From Microcystis elabens FACHB-917 (lineage in GTDB: Bacteria; Cyanobacteriota; Cyanobacteriia; PCC-6307; Cyanobiaceae): a stretch of DNA of 41,914 nucleotides. Below are positions 24,776 to 32,885 of this stretch, piece by piece; the stretch's first letter is position 1, and every line of letters starts with the position of its first letter. A model generated the notes under the pieces. It was not told the DNA's origin and ran no database searches. It worked only from the letters and a program-made list of their open reading frames with translations. The position numbers and the translations under genes were made by a program. The DNA lies in assembly GCF_014698445.1 (NCBI RefSeq), contig NZ_JACJSZ010000028.1, forward strand, positions 1 through 41,914, read 5' to 3'.

Positions 24776-25789
24776 TCAGCCATGGCCAACAGGGAGGCCG
24801 TCTCCCTGTTCGGGCAGCTGACCACTCAGCCAGCGCTCGAGGCCCTCGCCCAGAAAGGAGAGACCTAGCACCAGAAGAAACATGGCGAAGCCGGGATAGA
24901 GCGCCGTCCACCAGATGCCGGTGGGCAGGGCCGTGAGGGCCTGCTGCAGGTCACTGCCCCACTCCGGGATCGTCTCCGGCAGGCCGAGGCCGAGGAAACC
25001 CAGCCCGCCGAGCACCAGGACCGCGTCGGCGGCATTGAGGGTGAGCAGGACGGGCACCGAGGTGATCACATTGCGCAACAGGTAGCGGCGCAGGATCCAG
25101 GCGGGGCCGGCCCCCAGGGAGCGGGCCGCCTCGATGAACAGCTCCGCCTTGACCTGGGCCGACTGATTGCGCACCACCCGGAAGTACTGGGGCAAATACA
25201 CCACGCAGAGGGCGGCGGCGGCGTTGGGCAGCCCGCGGCCCAGCAGGAAGGCGAGCACGACGGAGAGGAGCAGCACCGGCAGGGTGTAGAGGGTGTCCAT
25301 CACCAGCACCAGCAGGCGATCGACCCCACCGCCGAGGTAGCCGCTGACCATGCCGAGGGGAACGCCGATGGCGAGGGCCAGCAGCAGGGCGATCAGCACC
25401 ACCTGCAGGGCGACGCTGCTGCCGGAGAGCGTGCGGACGCAGACGTCGCGGCCGAGGCGATCGGTGCCGCACCAGTGGGCCGGGGTCGGAGGTGCGTAGA
25501 TGGGATTGTCCAGGCCCGCATTGGGATCGGGGAGGACGCCCCCGTGCACCAGCAGCGGCGTGGCCAGGGCGATCAGCCCGTAGACGACCACGATCGCCAG
25601 GCCCCAGCGGGCCATGCGCTGCGCCAGGGTGGGGGGCCGGACCCTGGTGGCCTCCGTGTCGTCATCGCCATTGGGCTTGGGTATCACGATCGAAGGGGTT
25701 CGCCCTGGTTTCGTTGGGGATGTGCGCTGTAACGGGCGCGGTAGAGGATCGCCCGAAGCGGTGGAGGATCGCCCGAAGAGTAACCTCAT
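24776..25789 (-). CDS. DppC/OppC-type peptide ABC transporter permease
   Basis: The ~337-residue inner-membrane permease has the family signatures HWCGTDRLGRDVCVRTLSGS (near residues 107-126), IGVPLGMVSGYLGGGVDRLL, and the EAA loop FIEAARSLGAGPAWILRRYLLRN that contacts the ATPase. Five or six helices are visible. It belongs to the DppC/OppC branch that moves di- or oligopeptides (or nickel). The N-terminus carries about 55 extra residues (RSSTASGD..., GDDDTEATRVRP), so the true start may lie further in. No binding protein, partner permease or ATPase gene is adjacent; these are probably elsewhere. Confidence 0.85.
   Translation of the reverse strand: MRLLFGRSSTASGDPLPRPLQRTSPTKPGRTPSIVIPKPNGDDDTEATRVRPPTLAQRMARWGLAIVVVYGLIALATPLLVHGGVLPDPNAGLDNPIYAPPTPAHWCGTDRLGRDVCVRTLSGSSVALQVVLIALLLALAIGVPLGMVSGYLGGGVDRLLVLVMDTLYTLPVLLLSVVLAFLLGRGLPNAAAALCVVYLPQYFRVVRNQSAQVKAELFIEAARSLGAGPAWILRRYLLRNVITSVPVLLTLNAADAVLVLGGLGFLGLGLPETIPEWGSDLQQALTALPTGIWWTALYPGFAMFLLVLGLSFLGEGLERWLSGQLPEQGDGLPVGHG
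25744..25778. repeat. 15-bp tandem repeat at the permease N-terminus
   Basis: GAGGATCGCCCGAAG occurs twice (25744-25758 and 25764-25778) with a 20-bp period. It overlaps the first codons of the annotated permease, where it encodes no conserved sequence. This supports a start further inside the gene, with the repeat then lying in the promoter region. Confidence 0.5.
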
Positions 25790-25799
25790 AGGCTAGGCT

Positions 25800-26104
25800 G
25801 CCGATCTGGCGGCCAGCCGATCAGCATGTGCACCGATAACTGTGCTCACCATTCAATCCGACGGAACTTATGCCTCTGAAGGATCGGACGTCAAGCCAGG
25901 CCGAGGACGGATGTCTTTTTGCTGCACGCACCTGATCGAAGCCAGGCTGGCAGCGATGCAGCGGGATTCCCACGCAGTTGCTGGTGACTTGCAGGTGAAT
26001 TATCACGCTGGTAAGGTATCAACCATATGCGTATGCGCCACTCCACTCCCTTACAGAGTGCTTATTTCCATCGTGGCCGAGCGTCGTTCAGCCTTCCCGA
26101 TCAG
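25800..26104. other. Intergenic region upstream of the response regulators
   Basis: About 300 bp separate the divergent permease and the damaged response-regulator gene. It is less GC-rich than its flanks and includes TATCACGCTGGTAAGGTATC near 26000-26020. I see no gene. It probably carries the promoters of both sides. No confident -10/-35 or regulator site can be assigned by eye. Confidence 0.4.
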
Positions 26105-26326
26105 ATGACCAGCGCCCGCCTCCTGATCGTCGACGACGATCCTGAATTGCGCGGCTTCCTCACCACCGAGCTGGCGGTCGAGGGCTACGAGTGCGAAGAA
26201 GCCTCCTGCGGCCAGCAGGCCCCGGGCCGGATCCGCAGCCAGACCTGGGATCTGGTGCTGCTTGACTGGAACCTGCCCGATTTCAGCGGCGTCGGCTTCA
26301 TGCTCAAGGAAGGGCCACTCCGTTGA
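26105..26326 (+). pseudogene. Response regulator with an internal deletion
   Basis: The 73-residue ORF is the first half of an OmpR-type receiver domain (LLIVDDDPELRGFLTTELAV, DLVLLDWNLPDFSGV) joined directly to the last residues of an OmpR winged-helix protein (GVGFMLKEGPLR). The intact paralogue immediately downstream contains both segments, DWTLPDFSGV and RGVGFMLREGEP, about 160 residues apart. The join falls where both parts share GGCGT/GGGGT, fitting a microhomology deletion. The phosphoacceptor Asp survives, but the alpha4-beta5-alpha5 face, the Lys and the DNA-binding domain are gone. Its stop overlaps the region just before the next ATG. It might still act as a phosphate sink but is most likely inactive. 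Confidence 0.85.
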
Positions 26327-26328
26327 GG

Positions 26329-27045
26329 ATGGCAGAGGCCAACACCCCATCGCGGCTGCTGATCGTCGAGGACGACCAACGGATGCGCACGTTCCTGGCC
26401 GGGGAACTCAACTGTGAGGGCTATGCCGTCAGCGAGGCCGAGGACGGCCAGGGGGCGCTGCTGCATCTGCGCGACGCCCGCACCGATCTGGTGCTGCTCG
26501 ACTGGACGCTGCCCGATTTCAGCGGGGTGGAGATCTGCCGGCGGCTGCGCTCCAGCGGTGACATCACGCCCGTGCTGATGCTCACCTGCCACGACGACAT
26601 CCGCGACCGGGTCGAGGCGCTCGATTCCGGCGCCGACGACTACGTCCTCAAACCCTTCTCGATCGAGGAGCTGCTGGCCCGGATCCGCGCCCAGCTGCGG
26701 CGCACGGCCTACTGGCGCGGCGTGGCCGATGCCGATCTGCTGCGCTGTGCCGACCTCACACTGAACACCGCCACCCGGGAGGTGATGCGGGCGGGCCAGG
26801 CGATTGCCCTGTCGGTGCGCGAGTACGACCTGCTGCTGTGCCTGCTGCGCGGCGCGGGGCGGGTGGTGGCGCGCGAGGAGATCCTGCGGCAGGTGTGGGG
26901 CGACAACCACTTCGGCGACGAGAATCTGCTGGGGGTGTACATCCGTTACCTGCGCCGCAAGCTGGAGCCGGAGGGCCTGCCGACACTCATCCAGACGGTG
27001 CGTGGCGTGGGCTTCATGCTCCGTGAAGGGGAGCCGCGCCCTTGA
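26329..27045 (+). CDS. OmpR-family response regulator
   Basis: The 238-residue two-domain regulator has a receiver domain (about residues 8-122) with DD in LLIVEDDQR, the phosphoacceptor Asp in LVLLDWTLPD, LMLTCHDD and the VLKPF Lys. The C-terminal winged helix (about 140-235) has SVREYDLLLCLLR, GRVVAREEILRQVWGD and VYIRYLRRKLE. The gene starts 2 bp after the stop of its damaged paralogue. It converges with, and overlaps by about 30 bp, a sensor kinase gene that is its probable partner. The signal is unknown; the pilin gene beyond the kinase is a candidate target by position. Confidence 0.93.
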   Translation: MAEANTPSRLLIVEDDQRMRTFLAGELNCEGYAVSEAEDGQGALLHLRDARTDLVLLDWTLPDFSGVEICRRLRSSGDITPVLMLTCHDDIRDRVEALDSGADDYVLKPFSIEELLARIRAQLRRTAYWRGVADADLLRCADLTLNTATREVMRAGQAIALSVREYDLLLCLLRGAGRVVAREEILRQVWGDNHFGDENLLGVYIRYLRRKLEPEGLPTLIQTVRGVGFMLREGEPRP

Positions 27046-28471
27046 GGCGCAGCTGGAAATCAGCACCCCCCTCCGGCCCATCCGCCACCGACACACTGCC
27101 CCCCATCGCCTCCATCAGCGCCCGCACCACCGCCAGGCCGACGCCGCTGCCGGGAACCGATCCGCTGTGGCGGCCCCGGCCGAAGCGCTCGAAGATCAAG
27201 GCCTTCTCGCCGTCGGGCACGCCGGGGCCGGTATCGATCACATGCACCACCACCCGATCGAGGCTGGCATCGAGCCGCAGCTGAATCGGGCCGTCGCCGG
27301 GGTCGAACTTCTGGGCGTTCTCGATCAGGTTGGCCAGGCACTGCTCGAAGCGATCGGCATCACCGAGCGCGAAGGTGCGGGACGCCTGGGTGGCGCCGGG
27401 GCAGATCCGCAGGCGACCGGCACAGGGCGCCCGCAACCGCTCCACCACCCGCTCGATCGCCTGGGCCACATCGAACGGCTCGAAGGGCATCAGGGTGCGG
27501 TTGGCCTCGATGCGGGTGAGGGCGAGCAGGTCGGCCACCAGCTTTCCCATCCGGCCCGCCTCCTCCTCGATCAGGGTCAGCTGGGCGAGATCCTCTTCCG
27601 AGAGCCCCTGGGAACGGCGCCGCAGGCGGCCGGCATAGTTGCGGATCAGGCTGATGGGGGTGCGCAGCTCATGGCTGACGCCATTGGCAAAGCCCCGCTG
27701 CCGCTCCCAGGAGGCCGAAAGGCGATCGAGCAGATCGTTGAAGGCCACGGCGATCGGCGCCAGCTCCCTGGGCTGGGCAGAGATCAACACCCGCTGGCTG
27801 TCGAGGGAGTCGGAGCTGATCGCCTGCATGCGCAGGCCCAGATCATGGAGGGGGGCCAGGCCCCGCACCAGCACCGGCCGCAGCAGCAGGCCCGTGAACA
27901 GGGTGGCCACCCCGGCGGCCACCACCAGCAGGATCAGGAGAAGCCGCTGCTGGGCCAGCTTCTGGGTGATGTCCTCCAGGAAGCGGAGACGCACGCTGCG
28001 GGCTCCCAGCCGAACGGTTCTGGCACTGGTGAGGTAGGTGAGCCGGCCCACCCGGACCACCGCCACCTGGTCGGCAGCTGGCGTCCGCGGCAGGCTCGCC
28101 AGGGAAAGGCCGGTGGGGATCGTGAACAGGCGGAGCTGATCGGCCGCACCATAGGGAGTCCCCTGGTCGGTCTCGACCCAGGCCAGGAAATTGGGGCTGA
28201 TCAGCTGGGCCAGGGCCTCGCTGACGGCATCGAGGCTCTGGTTCTGCGGCGGCGGGTCCCGGTCCAGGAGCACCTGGCGCACGCTGGCGACGGTGCTGCG
28301 GTGCTGATCGCGGCGTTGCTGGCTGTCCAGCAGGGCAATGGCTCCGATCAGGAGGGCATAGCCCCCCAGAACGGCCAGCAGGCTGAGCCCCAGCAGACGC
28401 CGGCGGATTGAGAAGGCCCGGGGAGGCCGGCGCAGCGGCCCAGACATCCGAGAAAGGCCCATCAGCTTCAT
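27014..28471 (-). CDS. Membrane sensor histidine kinase
   Basis: The ~485-residue kinase has two membrane helices (around residues 25-50 and 160-185) flanking an extracytoplasmic sensor region of about 110 residues. A HAMP-like linker follows. The HisKA domain carries the phospho-His in FANGVSHELRTPISLIRNYA. The ATPase domain has the N box LIENAQKFDP, G1 DTGPGVPD, the F box FERFGRG and G2 GSGVGLAVVRALMEAMGG. Starts at 28471, 28462 and 28447 are possible; longer ones add non-conserved sequence. It converges on the OmpR-type regulator, suggesting a cognate pair transcribed separately. Confidence 0.92.
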   Translation of the reverse strand: MKLMGLSRMSGPLRRPPRAFSIRRRLLGLSLLAVLGGYALLIGAIALLDSQQRRDQHRSTVASVRQVLLDRDPPPQNQSLDAVSEALAQLISPNFLAWVETDQGTPYGAADQLRLFTIPTGLSLASLPRTPAADQVAVVRVGRLTYLTSARTVRLGARSVRLRFLEDITQKLAQQRLLLILLVVAAGVATLFTGLLLRPVLVRGLAPLHDLGLRMQAISSDSLDSQRVLISAQPRELAPIAVAFNDLLDRLSASWERQRGFANGVSHELRTPISLIRNYAGRLRRRSQGLSEEDLAQLTLIEEEAGRMGKLVADLLALTRIEANRTLMPFEPFDVAQAIERVVERLRAPCAGRLRICPGATQASRTFALGDADRFEQCLANLIENAQKFDPGDGPIQLRLDASLDRVVVHVIDTGPGVPDGEKALIFERFGRGRHSGSVPGSGVGLAVVRALMEAMGGSVSVADGPEGGADFQLRLKGAAPLHGA

Positions 28472-28746
28472 TAGAGGGGCATTAGGGTTCGACAAGATCC
28501 GGGACGCCTTGAATCGTAACGGGGGATGAAAAGGGCGCCACTCCCGCGCTGCAGCCATGCACCCATGCCCACCAAGTCCCAGACAGGCCAAGGGATCCGA
28601 TGCTTAGGCCACACCACAGGGATCGCCCTGAGGCCGGCAGGGCTGGCCGATGGACAGTGCAACCGTTGATGGGCACAATAGATAGGGCGAGCTTTGGGTA
28701 AACTTACTTAAGCCAAAAAAACTCAACCCTTTTTGACCCTTTTCCA

Positions 28747-29202
28747 ATGAACATTTCTCCCAAAACCAAACTGGCGCTGATGCGCAGCCTGCGCGAGAAG
28801 AAGTCGAGGGTTTCCCAGGGCTTCACCCTGATCGAGCTTATGATCGTGGTGGCGATCGTGGGGATTCTTTCGGCCGTTGCTCTGCCAAACTTCCTGGGTG
28901 CCCGGGCGGCGGCCTCCGCCGGTGCTGCCGTGGGTGAAGCGGTCGGCCTCGCCAAGGAGTGTGCCACCTTTATTGCCTCCGGTGGTGTGGGTGTGCAGCC
29001 CACTGTGGCCGGCACCATCACCTGCAATACCGGCGCCGATGGAAGAGTCACCCGCACCTTCACGTCCGGAGCTGCCGGAGTGAGGTGTCTGTCAGGTACC
29101 GCTGGAGATACCTCCGTGGCTGGCGATAACACTGTTACCGTCACCATAACTGCTGCTGCTACTGCCACCAACATCGGTGCGATCAGTTGCGCCTTCAGCT
29201 GA
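28747..29202 (+). CDS. Type IV major pilin (PilA-like)
   Basis: The 151-residue prepilin has a 25-residue Lys/Arg-rich leader ending in Gly25 and the classic mature start FTLIELMIVVAIVGILSAVA. The conserved Glu at +5 is residue 30 and Pro is at +22. The C-terminal part is Gly/Ala/Thr-rich with Cys pairs (KECATF, TCNTG, VRCLSG, ISCAFS) suited to disulfide loops. The Thr/Ser-rich tail could accept sugars. The upstream 70 bp is AT-rich (TAAACTTACTTAAG and an A7 tract), unusual here and promoter-like, with no clear Shine-Dalgarno. A strong terminator follows at 29237. Confidence 0.95.
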   Translation: MNISPKTKLALMRSLREKKSRVSQGFTLIELMIVVAIVGILSAVALPNFLGARAAASAGAAVGEAVGLAKECATFIASGGVGVQPTVAGTITCNTGADGRVTRTFTSGAAGVRCLSGTAGDTSVAGDNTVTVTITAAATATNIGAISCAFS

Positions 29203-29236
29203 GCTTTGGGCGGGTTTAACGCCTGCAAGATTCATC

Positions 29237-29263
29237 AAGCGGAGGGAAACCTCCGCTTTTTTC
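29237..29263 (+). terminator. Rho-independent terminator of the pilin gene
   Basis: A perfect 9-bp stem, AAGCGGAGG / CCTCCGCTT (29237-29245 and 29250-29258), encloses a GAAA loop and is followed by a T-rich run. It lies 35 bp after the pilin stop codon. It is one of the few unmistakable intrinsic terminators in this GC-rich window, consistent with a highly expressed monocistronic pilin gene. Confidence 0.92.
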
Positions 29264-29469
29264 TGCGTACTCGACCAATCTGCTCAACAACGCTTTGGGT
29301 CCCTACCAATACGATCTCCCCGTGAAACCTCCTGATCAGGTCTTCCTTACCAAGGCTGGTAACGATCAGACCATGGCTGTCGAGCGGCGCTGACGCTGAT
29401 CAGACTGATTGTTCAGGGAGGATCTGCCTCAACCGTTGAATCGCTACACCACACCCGTGCCGAACTTCG

Positions 29470-31641
29470 ATGGCTGACGCTGCATGTTGCCCTGCAGAGG
29501 ATCACTTCAAAGCCATGGAACTCTATCTTCAGGCAAAGGAGCATTTCGAGTCAGCGCGGTATCGCGAAGCCATCAGATGCCTCTCAGCCCTACGCAACGA
29601 TGCGAGATATGGTCTGAAAGCAAATGCAAACATCGGCAGCTGTCTCCTGATGATGGGGCTGCCCCGTCCTTCGTTGCGATTTCTCGATCGTGCGTTGCGG
29701 CTGGACTCCGAATTCCTCCCAGCCCTCCTGAACAGGCTCAAGGCACTCAGTGTGGAGCAGCGCCATGAGGACGTGATGGAACTTGCTGAGAAACTGCTCG
29801 GGTGCTGCCCGCAGGAGAAGGAAGAGGAGGTCTGGTTAGTCCTCGCGGCTTCCCTGCGCGCCACCGATCGGGAGGAGCGTGCACTGGAAGTGGTGGGGCG
29901 CTGGCTGAGCCGGTTTCCCCGGAGCCTGGAGGGCCACCTGCTGGAAGCGGAACTTCTCTCAGAGCGGGGGGACAACGAGCAGGCCGTGAGGACCCTGGGC
30001 AGAGCCCTTCGTATCGCCCCTGCTGCAGAAAAAGTGTACGCACACCTGAGCGTCGTGATGATCCGCATGAAACGCTATGAAGCAGCACTTCAATATGTCG
30101 ATAAGGCGTTGGAGTTCGATCCAGATTCGTTCATCTACCACTGCCGCCGTGGAAGAGTCCTGCAGCTGACTGGTGACTGGAGAGGCGCCGCAACGTCCTA
30201 CACCAGGGTTGCATCAATGCGACCTCAGTCTGCCATCTACCAGCTTAATCAGCACCTTATCCTGCCAGGGATCCCCGGAAGCCGGGAGGAGATTGAGGAG
30301 GCCCGCAGACGTTTCCTCATTGGACTCTCGATGGTGGAAAACAGGCGTGAGATCAGCCTGGATGTGGGTGATGAGGCGATCCCACACACCTTCGAGCTCG
30401 CTTATCACAACCAGAACGATCGCAGACTGCTGGAGCGTTACATCGACTTGATGCGCACACTTTGCGCACCACTTCTCCAGGAAATCCGCCAGCACAGGCC
30501 CCCTCTCAGGAGAGACCTACCTTCGCCAAGGGACAGGCGGCTGCGAATCGGATTTCTCTCTAGGCACTTCTCCGGCCACAGCAATACGATCGCCTTCTCT
30601 GGCTTGATCCGCCATCTCGACCGCAAACAGTTCGAGGTGGCTCTGATCCACACGGCAAATTCGAAGCGAGATGCGGTCCGTGACAGTCTCGACGCGATCT
30701 GCGAGGAGGTCATCTTGCTATCTGAAGATTATTTCGAAGCCGACAAGACACTGATATCCGCAAATCTGGACATCCTTTTCTTCACAGACCTTGGAATGAA
30801 TCCCTATGAGTTTATTCTACCATTTTTATGCACTACGCCCATACAGATCACAGGCTGGGGCATCCCCCATACGTCGGGAATCCGCGAGATTAACTACTAC
30901 CTCTCCTCTGCTGGCCTTGAACCGAGCGGCGCAGAAGATCATTACACGGAAAGACTGATCCGGCTGCCCGGTGTTCTCCCATGTCACTTTGAGGACGCAG
31001 GTCTGAGTCTCACACCGCTGCCGCGTGAGTACTTCTTTCTTCCGCCAGGCGATACCCTTGTGGGCTGTCTGCAGGGCCTGCACAAGCTCCATCCTGATTT
31101 TGATCTGCTCTTGGAGAAGATCGCCCAAGATAATCCGGAAGCTGCATTTGTCTTTGTTGAAGACTCGATACCATCGCGAACCGGACTCTTTCTGGAGAGG
31201 CTCTCGAGGACCGCTCCCTCCGTAAGAGAGCGCTGCATCCCTTTAGCGTTCATGAGTCGAGCTGAGTACCACGCCCTTTGCAATTGCCTCGATCTCCTAC
31301 TCGATCCCATTTATTACGGTTCAGGGATCACTTTTTTCGAGGCCTGTTTTGTCGGCACTCCCATTGTCACCCTGGAAGGCTCAAACCTACGCTCCCGGGT
31401 CGTTGCCTGCGGCTACCGCGAAATGGGCATCGAAGACCCGCCGATCACAGCGAGTGAAGCGGAGTATGTCAGCCTGGTGAAGGAGCTTTGCAACAACTCA
31501 GAGCGGCGCAACAAGCTCAAGACCTCGATTCTGGCAAACAACCATCGAGTGTTCAATCGAATGGATTATGTTCGCCATTTTGAAGAATTCTGCTTTCAGG
31601 CTGTGGCCACGAGGCAGGAGCAAGACAAATTGAGGGCCTAG
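29470..31641 (+). CDS. TPR-containing O-GlcNAc transferase (OGT/SPINDLY)-like glycosyltransferase
   Basis: The 723-residue protein has an N-terminal array of TPR helices (about residues 12-265; e.g. LYLQAKEHFESARYREAI, YVDKALEFDPDS). A GT41-like C-terminal half follows: LRIGFLSRHFSGHSNTIAF, a GTB first domain, PIQITGWGIPHTSGIREINY, then LDLLLDPIYYGSGITFFEAC and VGTPIVTLEGSNLRSRV. The latter two match the UDP-sugar-binding region of OGT/SPINDLY. Such enzymes attach a sugar O-linked to Ser/Thr of proteins. It lies directly after the pilin gene, behind that gene's terminator, and 45 bp before a methyltransferase gene. GC is below that of the core genes. Pilin as substrate is inference. Confidence 0.85.
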   Translation: MADAACCPAEDHFKAMELYLQAKEHFESARYREAIRCLSALRNDARYGLKANANIGSCLLMMGLPRPSLRFLDRALRLDSEFLPALLNRLKALSVEQRHEDVMELAEKLLGCCPQEKEEEVWLVLAASLRATDREERALEVVGRWLSRFPRSLEGHLLEAELLSERGDNEQAVRTLGRALRIAPAAEKVYAHLSVVMIRMKRYEAALQYVDKALEFDPDSFIYHCRRGRVLQLTGDWRGAATSYTRVASMRPQSAIYQLNQHLILPGIPGSREEIEEARRRFLIGLSMVENRREISLDVGDEAIPHTFELAYHNQNDRRLLERYIDLMRTLCAPLLQEIRQHRPPLRRDLPSPRDRRLRIGFLSRHFSGHSNTIAFSGLIRHLDRKQFEVALIHTANSKRDAVRDSLDAICEEVILLSEDYFEADKTLISANLDILFFTDLGMNPYEFILPFLCTTPIQITGWGIPHTSGIREINYYLSSAGLEPSGAEDHYTERLIRLPGVLPCHFEDAGLSLTPLPREYFFLPPGDTLVGCLQGLHKLHPDFDLLLEKIAQDNPEAAFVFVEDSIPSRTGLFLERLSRTAPSVRERCIPLAFMSRAEYHALCNCLDLLLDPIYYGSGITFFEACFVGTPIVTLEGSNLRSRVVACGYREMGIEDPPITASEAEYVSLVKELCNNSERRNKLKTSILANNHRVFNRMDYVRHFEEFCFQAVATRQEQDKLRA

Positions 31642-31686
31642 TAGCATTGACAACCATATCCTTATCCCCTTGCCAGATCTGAACCC

Positions 31687-32430
31687 ATGGACGAAGACCA
31701 CCCTTCATTGCCAACAAAATACTTCTTCAACGCATCGGCAAGGCGCCTCAACTCTTTATTAGCAGCGATTCCTTCCCCAGCACGATACCTGGAAGTGGGT
31801 GTTGAGACAGGGCAGACCTTCTTCGAAGTCTCCGCGGCCTTCAAAACCGCCGTCGATCCCAAGTTCCTGTTCGACAGGGAGGCGGCGCCGAAAGGTGATT
31901 CGGTCGAATACTTCGAGATCACCAGCGACAGCTTTTTCTGCGATGTAAGGAGAGATGTCAAGTACGATCTCATCTTCCTCGATGGCCTTCATACATGGGA
32001 TCAGACTTATCGAGACTTCTGCAACGCCCTGCTCATCACACACGACCGCTCGATCATCCTTCTGGATGATATCTTTCCCTGCGACGTATTCTCCTGTAGT
32101 CGTGATCAGGTCGAGGCTGTGATGATGCGTCAGTTCATGACAAATGACCCTAGCAACGCGTGGCATGGAGACACATACAAGATCATTCCACTTATCAGGA
32201 CATTTCATCCTCTTCTGAGCTATTGCACCATCATCACCGATGGAAATCCACAAACACTTGTCTGGCGCTCGCCGCAGCCCGCGATCGCCCAGCCAGTTCT
32301 CCCTGATGTAGGAGGGTTGAACATGCCAGCGCTTGACTATCTATGGTTTCTCCGGCATCAGGAAAGCTACAACCTGATGAACGAACAGGATGCTCTCGCA
32401 CTGGTCATCAGCTCGCTCCAGCTCGCCTGA
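31687..32430 (+). CDS. Class I SAM-dependent methyltransferase (Methyltransf_24-like)
   Basis: The 247-residue protein has ARYLEVGVETGQTFFEVSAA (SAM glycine loop, about residues 32-52), a second-strand acidic region, and YDLIFLDGLHTWDQTYRDFC (residues about 97-116). This is the pattern of short methyltransferases common in O-antigen and glycan clusters. The C-terminal ~60 residues are unique. It follows the OGT-like gene by 45 bp and is probably cotranscribed, so it may methylate a sugar or the glycosylated protein. The downstream region holds broken pilin DNA. Confidence 0.72.
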   Translation: MDEDHPSLPTKYFFNASARRLNSLLAAIPSPARYLEVGVETGQTFFEVSAAFKTAVDPKFLFDREAAPKGDSVEYFEITSDSFFCDVRRDVKYDLIFLDGLHTWDQTYRDFCNALLITHDRSIILLDDIFPCDVFSCSRDQVEAVMMRQFMTNDPSNAWHGDTYKIIPLIRTFHPLLSYCTIITDGNPQTLVWRSPQPAIAQPVLPDVGGLNMPALDYLWFLRHQESYNLMNEQDALALVISSLQLA

Positions 32431-32536
32431 CTGCTCGATAACAACGCCACCCCCGCGTCACAGTCTCCACCCGCCGGGTTCCGCCCCTGGAGGCCGCACA
32501 ATCCTTCCGCAGCCGCGGTTCAGGGCTGCTAAGGCG

Positions 32537-32840
32537 CTCGGTTCGCGGACGAGGCAGAAGGCCGGGCCGCAGCGCATCAGCACCTCCCCCAACAGCAGCC
32601 GGAGTCTCAGCGCCACCAGCAGCTCCGCCAGCGAGAAGCCCACCGGGCCCTTAGCGCGGTTTCCGTGGCAGACAGCAAGACCATGGAGTGGCTTCAGCAC
32701 AGAGTGACAAGACCGCTCCGCTCTGGGGATCCGGCAGTCAACCGCCCGTACCCTGCCGACCCAGGCGGATGACCCCGAGGGGCAGGGCCACCACCACGCA
32801 ACGCACCAGATCGGTGCCCTCGGTGCTCAGCAGCACGGTG
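32537..32840 (-). pseudogene. Broken copy of the minor-pilin genes (PilW-like end plus FimT-like end)
   Basis: This segment is a degenerate partial copy of 39781-40345. Bases 32537-32580 match the PilW-like gene near 39781-39828 (GAAGGCCGGGCCGCAGCGCA shared). Then about 250 bp are missing and the match resumes at the prepilin N-terminus (GFSLAELLVALRL encoded; intact: GFSLMELLVALSL). It continues through 32755-32838 into the end of the FimT-like gene (CACCAGATCGGTGCCCTCGG shared). It therefore spans two neighbouring pilin genes. No functional protein is expected. Confidence 0.8.
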
Positions 32841-32885
32841 CCGACGCCGGCAGGCTGACCGCCTTGGAGTTCTGTCGATCCTGTG

